Assembly (NCBI GenBank): GCA_004020645.1
Contig: SAQL01000002.1
Location: 186,001 to 250,000 of the forward strand
Source of the DNA: Mesorhizobium sp.
GTDB lineage: Bacteria > Pseudomonadota > Alphaproteobacteria > Rhizobiales > Rhizobiaceae
Direction of reading: 5' to 3'
Length of the DNA: 64,000 bases
A model generated the notes under the pieces. That model saw nothing but the letters and a program-made list of their open reading frames with translations. It had not been told where the DNA came from and ran no database searches. Below, one piece after another: positions 53,758 through 63,593 of the stretch; the first letter of the stretch is position 1; each line of letters begins with the position of its first letter. The position numbers and the translations under genes were made by a program.

Positions 53758-54999
53758 ATGTCCTCCATGCGCCCGCTGATCCCGCTCCTTATTGCCGCCG
53801 GCATCCTGCTCGGCGGCAACGGCCTGCAGAGCACCCTGATCGCGCTGCGCGGTGCGCAGGAGGGATTTTCGGCCTCGACCATCGGCCTGATGGGCACGTT
53901 CTATTTCGCCGGCTTCCTGCTCGGCTGCCTCGCCGTCACCCACATCATGAAGGCCGTTGGCCATGTGCGCGCCTTTTCCGCGCTGGCGGCGATCGCTTCG
54001 GCGGGAACATTGCTTCTGGTGCTGGTCGTCGACCCGGTCATGTGGTGCGCGTTGCGCCTCGCCGGGGGCTTCTGCTTCGCCGGCCTGTTCACCATCATGG
54101 AAGCCTGGCTCAATTCCGGGGCCGCCAACAAGGACCGCGCGCGGGTGCTGGCGATCTACAGGATGGTCGACATCGGTTCGGTCACAGGCGCACAGTTCCT
54201 GATCCCGATCGTCGGCGCCGGTGGTTTCGCCATCTTTGCCGTCATGTCGATCATGATCACGCTCTCGCTGGTGCCGGTGTCGCTCGGCGACCGCTCCAAC
54301 CCGACCCCGCCGGAAGACGTCAAGCTCGACCTGGCCCGCGTCTGGCGGATTTCGCCGCTCGGCTGCTTCGGCTGCATTGCCGTCGGTGTCACCAACAGCG
54401 CCTTCCGCACATTGTCGCCGGTCTATGCCGAACAGATCGGCATGTCGGTCACCGACGTCGTCACCTTCGTCAGCGTCGGCATCTTCGGCGGCGCCATCAT
54501 TCAGTATCCGCTCGGCTATCTGTCCGACCGCTGGGACCGGCGTTCCGTGCTGCTGATAACGACGTGCTGCGCGCTGCTTGCATCGCTGGCGCTGGTATTC
54601 TGGGCGCGCAGCGACCCGTCCCTCAATTTCGTGATCGTCTTCATCTTCGGCTGCTTCGCCATGCCGCTCTACTCGCTATCGGCAGCGCATTCCAACGACC
54701 GCGCCGACAAGGGCGAGTTTGTGCTGATCAACGCGGCGCTGATGCTGTTCTATTCCTTCGGCGCCATTGGCGGGCCGTTCGCCGCCTCGACGGCGATGCA
54801 GTATTTCGGGCCAAGCGCGCTGTTCGTGTTCACCGCCACCGTCTACGCCGTCTTCATGGTGGTCATCCTGTACCGGATGCAGGTGCGATCCGGCGTGCCG
54901 GCCGGCCATCGCAGCCGTTTCATCGGCCTTTTGCGCACATCGACGGTGTTTGCCCGGCTGGCCAAGCGCAACGATGATTCCGACGGGCCTGCGAAGTAA
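53758..54999 (+). CDS. MFS transporter
   Basis: This 413-residue protein has 12 hydrophobic helices. The start MRPLIPLLIAAGILLGGNGLQST, the loops STIGLMGTFYFAGFLLGCL and SDRWDRRSVLLITT (the second-half A-motif) are typical of a YcaD/UMF1-like MFS carrier. The substrate is unknown. It is followed 100 bp later by the ribonuclease D gene on the same strand. Confidence 0.85.
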   Translation: MSSMRPLIPLLIAAGILLGGNGLQSTLIALRGAQEGFSASTIGLMGTFYFAGFLLGCLAVTHIMKAVGHVRAFSALAAIASAGTLLLVLVVDPVMWCALRLAGGFCFAGLFTIMEAWLNSGAANKDRARVLAIYRMVDIGSVTGAQFLIPIVGAGGFAIFAVMSIMITLSLVPVSLGDRSNPTPPEDVKLDLARVWRISPLGCFGCIAVGVTNSAFRTLSPVYAEQIGMSVTDVVTFVSVGIFGGAIIQYPLGYLSDRWDRRSVLLITTCCALLASLALVFWARSDPSLNFVIVFIFGCFAMPLYSLSAAHSNDRADKGEFVLINAALMLFYSFGAIGGPFAASTAMQYFGPSALFVFTATVYAVFMVVILYRMQVRSGVPAGHRSRFIGLLRTSTVFARLAKRNDDSDGPAK

Positions 55000-55099
55000 C
55001 GATGACGGCCCGATAATGTCTTGAACCGGGGCTGCGGCTTGACGAAAGCCCGCGCGGCTGAAATTGAAGGAGACCTTACACTTTGCCAAAAGCGAATTG

Positions 55100-56251
55100 A
55101 TGCACGTCATCACCACCCAACAAGAACTCGAGACCGCTGTTGCCGCGTTCGAAAAGTCGGATTTCGTCACCGTCGACACCGAATTCATTCGCGAGACGAC
55201 CTTTTGGCCGATCCTGTGCCTGATCCAGATGGCGGCGCCCGGCGTGACGGCGCTGATCGATCCGCTGTCACCCGATATCGACCTGAAGCCGTTCTTCAGG
55301 CTGATGGCCAACGAAGCCGTTGTCAAAGTCTTCCATGCGGCGCGCCAGGACATCGAAATCATCGTTCATCTCGGCGATCTGGTGCCGCATCCGGTGTTCG
55401 ACACCCAGGTGGCGGCGATGGTCTGCGGCTTCGGCGACAGCGTCTCCTATGACCAGCTCGTCCAGAAGATCACCGGCGCTCGGCTCGACAAGTCCTCACG
55501 TTTCACCGACTGGCGCCACCGGCCGCTTTCCGAAAAACAGCTCGACTATGCGCTTGCCGACGTCACCCATCTGATCGAGGTCTACCAGCACCTCAGCGCC
55601 GAGCTGGTGCGGGAGAACCGCGCCCACTGGCTGAACGAGGAGATGGAGGTGCTGACCGCGCGCGAAACCTACGATCCGCATCCGGAGGACGCCTGGAAGC
55701 GGCTGAAGATGCGGCTGCGCAAGCCGCAGGAGCTGGCGATCGTGCAAGCGGTGGCCGCATGGCGCGAGCGCGAGGCGCGCGAACGCGACGTGCCGCGCGG
55801 CCGGGTGCTCAAGGACGACGCCATCTACGAGGTGGCGCAGCAGGCGCCGCGCGATGCGGCTGCACTCGGCAAGCTGCGCACCACGCCGAAAGGCTGGGAA
55901 CGCTCAGTGACGGCAACGGCGCTGCTGGGCGCGATCAACGCCGCGCTTGCCTTGCCCAGGGAAGAGATGCCGAAGCTGCCGAAGAGTTTTCAGCCGCCCG
56001 AAGGCTCCAATGCCGCCGCGGAACTGTTGAAAGTGTTGTTGCGGATCGTTGCCGAAAGGGAGGGCGTCGCTTCGAAGGTGCTGGCCTCCAGCGACGACAT
56101 CGATCGCATCGCCGCCGAGGGCGAGGCCGCCGACGTGCCGGCTTTGCAAGGCTGGCGACGCGCCGTGTTCGGCGAAGCCGCGCTCAAACTGGTGCGCGGC
56201 GAGATTGCGATCAAGTTCGATAAGCGGAAGATCGCGCTGTTCGATTTGTAG
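55100..56251 (+). CDS. rnd: ribonuclease D
   Basis: RNase D trims tRNA 3' ends. The protein has 383 residues from ATG 55100; an upstream TTG is possible but unsupported. DEDD exonuclease residues: VTVDTEFIRETTFWP, VVKVFHAARQDIEII and LDYALADVTHLIEVY. The HRDC domain covers about residues 210-290 (KPQELAIVQAVAAWREREAR). The size and order are normal. Confidence 0.95.
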   Translation: MHVITTQQELETAVAAFEKSDFVTVDTEFIRETTFWPILCLIQMAAPGVTALIDPLSPDIDLKPFFRLMANEAVVKVFHAARQDIEIIVHLGDLVPHPVFDTQVAAMVCGFGDSVSYDQLVQKITGARLDKSSRFTDWRHRPLSEKQLDYALADVTHLIEVYQHLSAELVRENRAHWLNEEMEVLTARETYDPHPEDAWKRLKMRLRKPQELAIVQAVAAWREREARERDVPRGRVLKDDAIYEVAQQAPRDAAALGKLRTTPKGWERSVTATALLGAINAALALPREEMPKLPKSFQPPEGSNAAAELLKVLLRIVAEREGVASKVLASSDDIDRIAAEGEAADVPALQGWRRAVFGEAALKLVRGEIAIKFDKRKIALFDL

Positions 56252-56290
56252 CGTCTGCCACATCCCCCTCCCTTTGTGGGAGAAGGGGAG

Positions 56291-56827
56291 TCAGCGCTGT
56301 TTCTGACCGGCCAGGTGGAAAACCGCAATGACGATCACCGGTATCGTCAGAAGCGCGAATTTGATGACGATCAGCGCCGAGGCAAACGACAGCGAATCCG
56401 GATTGGCCGACAGGAAATCTGAGAGCAGGCGGGCCACCGCGATGTTCTGCGCATAATCGGCAAGCATATAGGGCAGCACCAGGACAAACGCGAACAGCGA
56501 CTGGAACTGCGCGGACAGGGCCCGGAAGGTCTTCAGCCGCCGCCCGGTGGCCAGGATCAGGCTGACCAATGTCAGCGACAGCAGCGCCGGGAACAGCAGG
56601 TCGAAGGTCAGGTAGTGCCAGACCAGAATGATCTCGCTGCCGCGCCGGCCGAGCGCCGTCAGCCAGGCCATGCCCTCGTCCGGGGTGAAACCGGTAAAGC
56701 GCAAATCGAGCGACGGCAGGCCGCCGCTCAGCTGGCGGAAATAGAGGAACTCCATCGCCGACATGGCGAAGAAAACCGCCACGCAGACAAAACAAAGTGC
56801 GGCAGCGTGGCGCGACAGCCGCAGCAT
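56291..56827 (-). CDS. hypothetical membrane protein
   Basis: The protein has about 178 residues. Hydrophobic helices: AAALCFVCVAVFFAMSAMEFLYF, VWHYLTFDLLFPALLSLTLVSLIL, LFAFVLVLPYMLADYAQNIAVA and SALIVIKFALLTIPVIVIAVF. The start is uncertain (ATG 56827 or 56830), because the frame extends upstream over the end of guaB. No family recognised. Confidence 0.6.
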   Translation of the reverse strand: MLRLSRHAAALCFVCVAVFFAMSAMEFLYFRQLSGGLPSLDLRFTGFTPDEGMAWLTALGRRGSEIILVWHYLTFDLLFPALLSLTLVSLILATGRRLKTFRALSAQFQSLFAFVLVLPYMLADYAQNIAVARLLSDFLSANPDSLSFASALIVIKFALLTIPVIVIAVFHLAGQKQR

Positions 56828-56855
56828 CATTGCCGTCGGGCTTCGTGCGAGCTGG

Positions 56856-58358
56856 TTAGGCTCCGCCGGGGTAATTCGGGCTTTCGCGGGTGATCGTGAC
56901 ATCATGGGCGTGGCTTTCACGAAGTCCGGCGTTGGATATGCGTACAAAGGTGGCGCGATCGCGGAAATCGGCAAGGTCGCGCCCGCCGACATAGCCCATA
57001 GCGGCTTTCAGGCCGCCGGCAAGCTGGTGCAGCACGCCGGACACAGGTCCTTTGTAGGGCACCTGCCCTTCGATGCCTTCCGGCACCAGTTTCAGCGTGT
57101 CGCGCACCTCGGCCTGGAAATAGCGGTCGGCGGAGCCGCGCGCCATGGCGCCGACCGAGCCCATGCCGCGATAGGCTTTGAACGAGCGGCCCTGGTGCAG
57201 ATAGACTTCGCCCGGGCTCTCGTCGGTGCCGGCCAGCAGCGAGCCGATCATGGCGGCACTGGCGCCGGCGGCGAGCGCCTTGGCGAGATCGCCGGAATAT
57301 TTGATGCCGCCGTCGGCAATGACCGAGACGCCCGACTTCTGCGCCGTCTCGACCGCCGACATGATCGCCGAAAGCTGCGGCATGCCGACGCCGGCGACGA
57401 TGCGGGTGGTGCAGATGGAACCCGGTCCGATGCCGACCTTGACGGCGTCGGCGCCGGCATCGATCAGCGCCAGCGTGCCTTCTGATGTGGCGACGTTGCC
57501 GGCCAGGATGCGGACCGAATTGGACAGTTTCTTGGCCCGCGTCACCGCATCGAGCACACGTTGCGAGTGACCATGCGCGGTGTCGATCACCAGAAGGTCG
57601 ACGCCAGCATCGATGAGCCGCTCGGCGCGCTCAAAACCGTCATCGCCGACGCTGGTGGCGGCCGCCGCGCGCAAGCGCCCCTGCACGTCCTTTGTGGCGT
57701 GCGGATTGAGCTGCGATTTCTCGATGTCCTTGACGGTGATCAGCCCGACGCAATTGCCGTCGCTATCGACCACGACCAGCTTTTCGATGCGGTGCTGATG
57801 CAGGAGCCGCTTGGCCTCGTCCTGATCGACGTTCTCCTTGACCGTGATCAGGTTCTCACGGGTCATCAGTTCGTAGACCTTCTGCGCCGGGTCGGAGGCG
57901 AAGCGCACGTCGCGGTTGGTCAGGATGCCGACCAGCCGGCCGACCGTGTGCCCGCCAGCGCCGCCATTCTCGACCACGGGAATGCCCGAGATGCTGTAGG
58001 TGCGCATCAGTCCCAAGGCGTCGGCGAGCGTCGCATCGGGGCCGATGGTGACGGGGTTGACCACCATGCCGGACTCGAATTTTTTCACCTGCCGCACCTG
58101 CTCGGCCTGTTCGGCCGGCGAGAAATTGCGGTGGATGACGCCGATGCCGCCGGCCTGGGCCATGGCGATGGCGAGACGCGCCTCGGTGACGGTATCCATG
58201 GCGGCAGACAGGATCGGCACGTTGAGGTCGATGTCGCCGGCGATGCGCGTGCGGATATCGGTCTGACCCGGCATAACCTCGGAATGACCCGGCTGCAGCA
58301 GCACGTCGTCAAAGGTCAGCGCCAATGCGCCCGTGGACGTTTCGATAATTTTTGCCAT
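56856..58358 (-). CDS. guaB: IMP dehydrogenase
   Basis: It oxidises IMP to XMP, the committed step to GMP. The protein has 500 residues from ATG 58358. It starts [16 protein letters not shown], has two CBS motifs in the middle (around [18 protein letters not shown] and [21 protein letters not shown]), and the active Cys in [13 protein letters not shown] with the flap about [13 protein letters not shown]. The C terminus ends [17 protein letters not shown]. The genes ppx-rlmE-guaB are in the usual rhizobial order. Confidence 0.96.
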   Translation of the reverse strand: MAKIIETSTGALALTFDDVLLQPGHSEVMPGQTDIRTRIAGDIDLNVPILSAAMDTVTEARLAIAMAQAGGIGVIHRNFSPAEQAEQVRQVKKFESGMVVNPVTIGPDATLADALGLMRTYSISGIPVVENGGAGGHTVGRLVGILTNRDVRFASDPAQKVYELMTRENLITVKENVDQDEAKRLLHQHRIEKLVVVDSDGNCVGLITVKDIEKSQLNPHATKDVQGRLRAAAATSVGDDGFERAERLIDAGVDLLVIDTAHGHSQRVLDAVTRAKKLSNSVRILAGNVATSEGTLALIDAGADAVKVGIGPGSICTTRIVAGVGMPQLSAIMSAVETAQKSGVSVIADGGIKYSGDLAKALAAGASAAMIGSLLAGTDESPGEVYLHQGRSFKAYRGMGSVGAMARGSADRYFQAEVRDTLKLVPEGIEGQVPYKGPVSGVLHQLAGGLKAAMGYVGGRDLADFRDRATFVRISNAGLRESHAHDVTITRESPNYPGGA

Positions 58359-58574
58359 GGCCAGCCCTCGGAATGCATGAAAAGCGCTGGACCGGATGGA
58401 CAGCGCCGACTCGTCTTCTTCCCTTTCAGGATTGGCGCTGGCTCGTAACACGTCCCGTCGCCGATGAAAAGCCGATTGCTTGTGCACAGCTGGGCTGCGA
58501 ACTCAGCTCAACGCCTTTCGCGATGGCGAATTGGCGGCCGGCAGTTTGAAAATTCGAGCTCCAGCAGGCTTGGC

Positions 58575-58850
58575 CTAATAATAATCGTAAACGCGCCGCT
58601 TGCCCCGCTTGCACTTGATCTCTTCCTTGTATTCGTCGCCTTCCCACTTGCGCTCGATCTTGCAGTTGCCGCGCCGATATTCCTCTTTGTAGCCGTAGCG
58701 TTCCTGCTTTCGCTCATAATCGTCTTCGTATCGGTAGCGGTCCTGCCATTTGCCATGGCCGCTCTCGTCCTTCCATGGATCGGCAGCAGCCGCGCTGATG
58801 CCTCCGACGATTGCCACCCATGCGGCAAGGATGGTGCCCAGCATCTTCAT
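58575..58850 (-). CDS. small exported charged protein
   Basis: This 91-residue protein has a signal peptide (TILAAWVAIVGGISAAAA) and a mature part rich in Lys, Glu, Tyr and Arg (RYRYEDDYERKQERYGYKEEY); two Cys (GNCKIER, IKCKRG). A periplasmic, disulfide-bonded small protein is plausible. An EcfG-like promoter lies 25 bp in front and AAGGAGATA is the ribosome-binding site. No family is recognised. Confidence 0.7.
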   Translation of the reverse strand: MKMLGTILAAWVAIVGGISAAAADPWKDESGHGKWQDRYRYEDDYERKQERYGYKEEYRRGNCKIERKWEGDEYKEEIKCKRGKRRVYDYY

Positions 58851-58874
58851 GGCGTATCTCCTTCAAAGGGGTTT

Positions 58875-58900
58875 AACCCGGTTGATCCAGTTCCGGTTCC
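58875..58900 (-). promoter_or_regulatory. candidate EcfG-type promoter
   Basis: On the minus strand GGAAC (58900-58896), 17 nt, GGTT (58878-58875). The first box is exact; the second differs by one base from CGTT. It points to the small exported protein gene at 58850. Confidence 0.45.
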
Positions 58901-58982
58901 CGGCGCATCCGCGCTCGCAAATCGGTTGCTTTGTGACGGCAGTTGTGCTAGGAATTTATTCATGGTGCTGATTTGCGCAAAC

Positions 58983-59012
58983 GACCCGCCGTCGAGGCGG
59001 GTCTTTTATTTT
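58983..59012 (+). terminator. strong terminator with no gene in front: possible small RNA end
   Basis: GACCCGCC (58983-58990) pairs with GGCGGGTC (58996-59003), then TTTTATTTT. No gene on this strand ends nearby. A weak promoter (TTGCTT at 58925, 18 nt, TAGGAA at 58949) about 30 bp upstream would give a ~55-nt transcript. Confidence 0.7.
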
Positions 59013-59231
59013 AGGCGCCATTCTTCGCAGGGCTCCGGACTGGCACCGCTGCCCTGGTCGCACAAATGTGACGGTAAAGTAAGGCGACATCCGACCCGAC
59101 CCGTGGTAACCGCCCTGCGTGTCGGCGCCTTTGCCCCCCCGAGGGGCCGGCAAGCAATCGGCGGCGCAACATTTAAATCCGGACGCGCCTGCGAGTTGAG
59201 GAGTGGCGCCCTCCAGCGCTGGCGGGACAGC

Positions 59232-59394
59232 ACCCCCCTCTGACCTGCCGGCCATCTCCCCCTCAAGGAGGGAGATTGGCAGCTTCACTGGCGGCTTCAA
59301 CCAGCCAACGCTGGCGATTGGCGAAAGCAGCAATCACGGACATCTCCCCCTTTGAGGGCCTTTGACGGGGAGATGTCCGGCAGGACAGAGGGAG
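59232..59394. repeat. dispersed inverted-repeat element, family A
   Basis: Left arm CACCCCCCTCTGACCTGCCG, right arm CCGGCAGGACAGAGGGAG, inner CATCTCCCCCT hairpins; the right inner hairpin carries an extra TTTGAGGGCC. It lies downstream of rlmE. Confidence 0.75.
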
Positions 59395-59418
59395 CGCGAA
59401 GGAACGCTACAGGGCGGT

Positions 59419-60129
59419 TTACCCTGCGCCGCTTCCGCCCTTAAAATCCTTCGCCAACAAATAAAGCTCCACCGACTCATCGCGCGAGGCCGGCGGTTTG
59501 ACGTGGTGGACCGAGCGGAAATTCTGCTTGAGCCTGGCGAGCAATTCGTTTTCGGCGCCGCCCTGAAAGGTCTTGGCGAGGAAATGACCGCCCGGCTTGA
59601 GCACCGACAGGGCGAAATCGGCCGCCACCTCGCACAGGTACATGGTGCGGATGTGATCGGTCCGGCGATGGCCGGTGGTCGGCGCCGCCATGTCGGAGAG
59701 CACAATGTCAGGTTGGCCGCCCAGCGTTTCGGCGAGCTTTTCCGGCGCCTGCGGGTCGAGAAAATCCATCAACAACACCGGCGCGCCGGGCACCGCATCC
59801 ATCTCCAAATAGTCGATGCCGACGACATGCGGGTGTTCGGCCGTCGATTTTGTACGCGCGGCGGCGACCTGGCACCAGCCGCCGGGCGCCGCGCCAAGGT
59901 CGATCACCTTCATGCCGGGCTTGAGCAGATGGTGCTTGTCGTCGATCTCGATCAGCTTGTAGGCCGCGCGCGAGCGGTAGCCATCGGCCCTGGAGCGCTG
60001 GACATAAGGGTCGTTGATGTGGCGCTGCAGCCAGCGGCGCGATGATTCCTTCAGGCCGCTTTTCTTCTTGACCCGCGTCTTCAGCACGCGAATGCCGGCC
60101 GAGCCCGGTTTTTGCGGTTTCTTGGTCAT
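59419..60129 (-). CDS. rlmE: 23S rRNA 2'-O-methyltransferase RlmE (FtsJ/RrmJ)
   Basis: RlmE methylates U2552 of 23S rRNA. The protein has 236 residues from ATG 60129. SAM motif [16 protein letters not shown]; the catalytic KDK triad positions are seen in [12 protein letters not shown] (Lys), [11 protein letters not shown] (Asp) and [10 protein letters not shown] (Lys). A basic N-terminal extension ([21 protein letters not shown]) is typical of alphaproteobacteria. It lies in the ppx-rlmE-guaB order. Confidence 0.95.
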   Translation of the reverse strand: MTKKPQKPGSAGIRVLKTRVKKKSGLKESSRRWLQRHINDPYVQRSRADGYRSRAAYKLIEIDDKHHLLKPGMKVIDLGAAPGGWCQVAAARTKSTAEHPHVVGIDYLEMDAVPGAPVLLMDFLDPQAPEKLAETLGGQPDIVLSDMAAPTTGHRRTDHIRTMYLCEVAADFALSVLKPGGHFLAKTFQGGAENELLARLKQNFRSVHHVKPPASRDESVELYLLAKDFKGGSGAG

Positions 60130-60146
60130 TGCCTGACTTCTTGTTT

Positions 60147-60216
60147 GAGCATGATCTCCAGCGAAAACCGGTTGCCACTTTTCGCTGACGCGGTCCTGCG
60201 GTTCGGGATCATGCTC
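60147..60216. repeat. ~50-bp palindromic repeat unit
   Basis: GAGCATGATCTCCAGCGAAA on the left and TTCGGGATCATGCTC on the right; the middle holds CGGTTGCCACTTTTCG. Same family as 6776 and 18164. It lies between rlmE and ppx and overlaps the last codons of ppx. Confidence 0.75.
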
Positions 60217-61588
60217 TGCCACGCCCATTGTTGCGCCAGACGCCGTCGTCGGCCATCAATTCGCTCAATATGCCCTCGCGCAGGCCGCGATCGGCGACGC
60301 GCAGCCGCTCCGACGGCCACACCGCCCGGATCGCTTCCAGGATGGCGCAGCCGGCCAGCACCAGATCGGCGCGATCGGCGCCGATGCAAGGATTGGCGAC
60401 GCGCTGCTGGAAATCCCAGCCGACCAGTTTTTCGACCATGCGGTCGACGCTGTCGCGGTCCATCCACAGCCCGTCAACCCGGCGGCGGTCGTAGCGTTCC
60501 AGGTCAAGGTGGACGCCGGCCAGCGTCGTCACGGTGCCCGAAGTGCCGAGCAGGTGGAATTTCGGGCTGGCGAGCACATGGCTCAGCCGGTCGCGCCCAT
60601 CGAAGGCGTGCAGGCGCACGGCCACATCCTCGACCATGGCGGCAAAGATCTCGCGGGTGACGGCGCGGCCGCCGAAGCGCTCGGCCAGCGAGACCACGCC
60701 GACCGGCAGCGACGTCCAGGAGACGATGTGGTTGGCGAGCCTCGGCGAGCGGTGGCCGGTGAGATCGATAAGCGCGATTTCCGAGGAGCCGCCGCCGATG
60801 TCGAACAGGACGACGCCTTGCGTGTCGCGGTCGACCAGCGAGCCGCAACCTGAAACCGCCAGCCGCGCCTCGGTCTGGCGGTCGATGATCTCGAGTTTTA
60901 ACCCCGCCTCGCGTTCGACGCGGTCGAGGAACTCGGCGCCGTTCGCGGCGGTGCGGCAGGCTTCGGTGGCGATCAGCCGGGCCTTCCTGATCTTGCGGCT
61001 GCGCAATTTGTCGCCGCAGATCTTCAGCGCCTCGACCGCACGGTCCATCGCCGGCTGCCCAAGCCGGCCATTGGCGGTGAGGCCCTCGCCCAGCCTGACG
61101 ATGCGCGAGAAAGCGTCGATGACGCGGAACTGGCCGTGGCGCGTCGGCACCGCCACCAGCAGGCGGCAATTGTTGGTGCCGAGATCGAGTGCGGCAAACA
61201 CCGGCAGTTCCTGCACCGGCGGGCGGCGAACATCCTGCTCCGGCCTGCTTGGCGCAGCTAAGGGCAAAGCCGCGACGATCGCCTCGGGCGGGCGGCTGGC
61301 TGCAGCGCTGCCGGTGGGCGCCGACAGTCCGGCCGCTGCGAGATGAGCGTCATCGCGCACGAAAACCTTGCGGCCGCGCCGACGTTTTCGCCGCTTCCTG
61401 GTCTTGGCCTTCTGATTCTGGCCGTTCTGATGCTGGGACGCGTCGCCTGCCTGTCCGTGACCGGACCAAGGCTGCACCGGGCGGCCATTGTGCCGGCCGG
61501 CGGATGGGCTTGCCTGGCCCGAAGGCGGCGGCGAAGCCCTGGACACGCCCACTTCCGGCGCGCCGGCGCCGGTGTCGTGGTCTTCCAC
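60209..61588 (-). CDS. exopolyphosphatase / guanosine pentaphosphate phosphatase (Ppx/GppA)
   Basis: This 459-residue protein has the sugar-kinase/Hsp70-fold phosphatase domain from about residue 130: [47 protein letters not shown] and [25 protein letters not shown]. It is ended by [19 protein letters not shown]. The first ~125 residues are low-complexity, with a strongly basic run ([14 protein letters not shown]), and are not part of the usual domain. The enzyme hydrolyses polyphosphate or pppGpp; which one cannot be told. It is followed by rlmE. Confidence 0.9.
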   Translation of the reverse strand: MEDHDTGAGAPEVGVSRASPPPSGQASPSAGRHNGRPVQPWSGHGQAGDASQHQNGQNQKAKTRKRRKRRRGRKVFVRDDAHLAAAGLSAPTGSAAASRPPEAIVAALPLAAPSRPEQDVRRPPVQELPVFAALDLGTNNCRLLVAVPTRHGQFRVIDAFSRIVRLGEGLTANGRLGQPAMDRAVEALKICGDKLRSRKIRKARLIATEACRTAANGAEFLDRVEREAGLKLEIIDRQTEARLAVSGCGSLVDRDTQGVVLFDIGGGSSEIALIDLTGHRSPRLANHIVSWTSLPVGVVSLAERFGGRAVTREIFAAMVEDVAVRLHAFDGRDRLSHVLASPKFHLLGTSGTVTTLAGVHLDLERYDRRRVDGLWMDRDSVDRMVEKLVGWDFQQRVANPCIGADRADLVLAGCAILEAIRAVWPSERLRVADRGLREGILSELMADDGVWRNNGRGRA

Positions 61589-61736
61589 TTCAGTTCCTTC
61601 CGGCGCCGCGCGAACCGAGACCGGACGCAGCAGGCGCTTTCACGTGTTCTAAGTTGCCGCCAGACTAGCAGCGCCGGGCCGGATCACCAAGACATGAAAT
61701 GCATTCGCGGGAGGGACGCTGAGGTGGTGATCCCTT

Positions 61737-61972
61737 CACCCCTTTGTGGGAGAAGGTGGCCGAGCCCACGGGGTCTTGCCTCCGGCAAGCCCGAGGACAG
61801 GCTCCGCACGGTCGGATGAGGGGTGCTGGACGGATCGCGGCACTTAAAGGATAACTTGCTAAAATCATTCGATTTTTCCAGGCCGAGTTTCTTCCAACAC
61901 CCCTCATCCGGCTCGGCGCTGCGCACCGCTCCACCTTCTCCCACAAGGAGCCCCACAAGGGGAGAATGGAAG
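61737..61972. repeat. dispersed inverted-repeat element, family C
   Basis: Arms around CACCCCTTTGTGGGAGAAGG and its inverse near CCTTCTCCCACAAGGAG, with CGGATGAGGGGTG and CACCCCTCATCCGG between them. It fills the 530-bp ppx-flippase gap. A half copy lies at 56262-56290. Confidence 0.7.
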
Positions 61973-62124
61973 GCGCCAGCGCAGCAGCACGCCTTGCCGG
62001 TTGAATAGCCGGCTTCGATAAGGCATTTCTGAAATGGCGGGCATAGAACATTCGGAATGGCGGGCAGTCTTCCTGACGCGAACCGGAAAAGGGCAACGGG
62101 GCCGCAACGCATGATCGTCACGCG

Positions 62125-63057
62125 ATGAATTGGAGGCGCTATTTCTGGCCGGTCGTCGGCGTTGCTGCGGTCGTCTTCTCACTATGGCTGCTGCTGCATG
62201 AGCTGCGCGGCATTTCGCTCGACGACGTCTGGGACGGCATCGTCGCCATCCCGGCCCGCGGCTGGGTGCTCGCCGCGCTGAGCTCGATCATCGCCTATGC
62301 GTCGCTGGCCGGCTACGACCACATCGCGCTCCTGCATATCGGCAGACGAGTCTCTTGGCTGTTCGTTACCCTGTGCTCCTTCACCACCTACGCGCTGTCG
62401 CACAATATCGGCGGCTCGGTATTTTCAGGCGCGGTGATCCGCTACCGCGCCTACGGAACCAAGGGGCTGACCGGACAGGATGTCGGCGTGCTGGTGGCGA
62501 TCTGCTGGATCACCTTCGTGCTGTCGACGATCCTCGTCTCCGGTCTCGTGCTGGTCTTCGAGCCTGAAATCATCGACCGGTTCTCCGGCGTACCGCATCA
62601 TGGCCTGACCATGGCCGCGGGCCTCGCCATGCTGCTCGTGGTGGCGGCCTATGCCTTCGGCAGCTGGCTGCATCTCAGGCCACTGAAGATTGGCAGTTTT
62701 CAGGTCCATTATCCGGCGCTGCCGATCGTCGCGCGGCAATTGCTGATCGGCCCGATCGAGCTTTTGGCAGCGGCGGCAATCATCTTCTTCGCCCTGCCCG
62801 TATCAGGCAACCCCGGCTATTTCGTCGTGCTCGGCGTTTTCCTGGTGTCGTTCTCGATCGCGCAGATCTCGCATGCGCCGGGCGGGCTCGGCGTGTTCGA
62901 GGTCGTCTTCCTCGCCGGGCTGTCGCACATGGACCCGGTCGGCGTGCTGGCAGCACTGCTGGTGTTCCGGCTGTTCTACCTGATCATCCCGCTGGTGATT
63001 GCGCTCGGCGTCGTGCTGTATTTTGAGCACTCGCAGCTCGGGCGGGGTGAGAATTGA
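62125..63057 (+). CDS. lysylphosphatidylglycerol synthase-type membrane protein (UPF0104)
   Basis: This 310-residue inner-membrane protein has about eight to nine helices. Motifs: SSIIAYASLAGYDHIALLHIGR, TYALSHNIGGSVFSGAVIRYRAYG and QISHAPGGLGVFEVVFLAGLSHMDPVGVLAALLVFRLFYLIIPLV; the APGGLGVFE-type motif is the hallmark of the UPF0104/LPG-synthase transmembrane family (flippase domain of MprF). The catalytic synthase domain is absent, so lipid flipping or regulation is more likely than aminoacylation. The start has no clear ribosome-binding site. Confidence 0.88.
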   Translation: MNWRRYFWPVVGVAAVVFSLWLLLHELRGISLDDVWDGIVAIPARGWVLAALSSIIAYASLAGYDHIALLHIGRRVSWLFVTLCSFTTYALSHNIGGSVFSGAVIRYRAYGTKGLTGQDVGVLVAICWITFVLSTILVSGLVLVFEPEIIDRFSGVPHHGLTMAAGLAMLLVVAAYAFGSWLHLRPLKIGSFQVHYPALPIVARQLLIGPIELLAAAAIIFFALPVSGNPGYFVVLGVFLVSFSIAQISHAPGGLGVFEVVFLAGLSHMDPVGVLAALLVFRLFYLIIPLVIALGVVLYFEHSQLGRGEN

Positions 63058-63196
63058 AACGCGGCACCTGAACACCGCGATCGAAACGTGGTGATTTGAA
63101 AGGCCGGGCAGGCTTGACTATTTTCCGGCGGCGGCTACAAGGCACGCGCGGCGCAATCGCCGCCCTGCCCGCGCGGTTTCTTCAACCGCGCCCTGC

Positions 63197-63270
63197 TGGG
63201 GAATAGGTTAACGGTAGACCCACGGACTCTGACTCCGTTAGTCCTGGTTCGAATCCAGGTTCCCCAGCCA
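63197..63270 (+). tRNA. tRNA-Gln (anticodon CTG)
   Basis: The acceptor TGGGGAA pairs with TTCCCCA, CCA is encoded at the end. The anticodon stem ACGGA/TCCGT encloses the loop CTCTGAC, giving CTG. T-arm GGTTCGAATCC. The 74-nt gene is followed by accessory-type DNA, so its 3' end may be an integration site. Confidence 0.96.
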
Positions 63271-63593
63271 CTCTCTAACTCAATGAAAACATTGAAGAAA
63301 TCACCATCCGCCCGAAGCCATGGCGGTCAATGATTTTGGCTCATGTTGCGTTTTGTACCAAATTTGTACCAAGCGGCATTTCAGGGCACCTCCCTTTGCC
63401 TGCACATCAGGCCGATTTGAACTTGTCACCTTTCGGTGTCATGGCCAGTTCCCTTCCCTGCCAGTGAATTCCTGAGCCCGAGACAGGCACCCACATAGAT
63501 GCGGAACGCGGTCCTGTGACGGAAGCCGCCTGAGCGGCTTGTAAAGGCTCCCTCAACCAGCGATGCTCCATCCTCGCGCAGGGGGGAGCCGCG
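63271..63593. other. 323-bp gap after tRNA-Gln with an 11-bp tandem repeat
   Basis: There is no recognisable gene. TTTGTACCAAA at 63352 is directly repeated at 63363. The composition is AT-richer than the core. The stretch looks like the edge of an integrated element; no integrase is visible in this window. A frame on the minus strand has no recognisable content. Confidence 0.4.
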
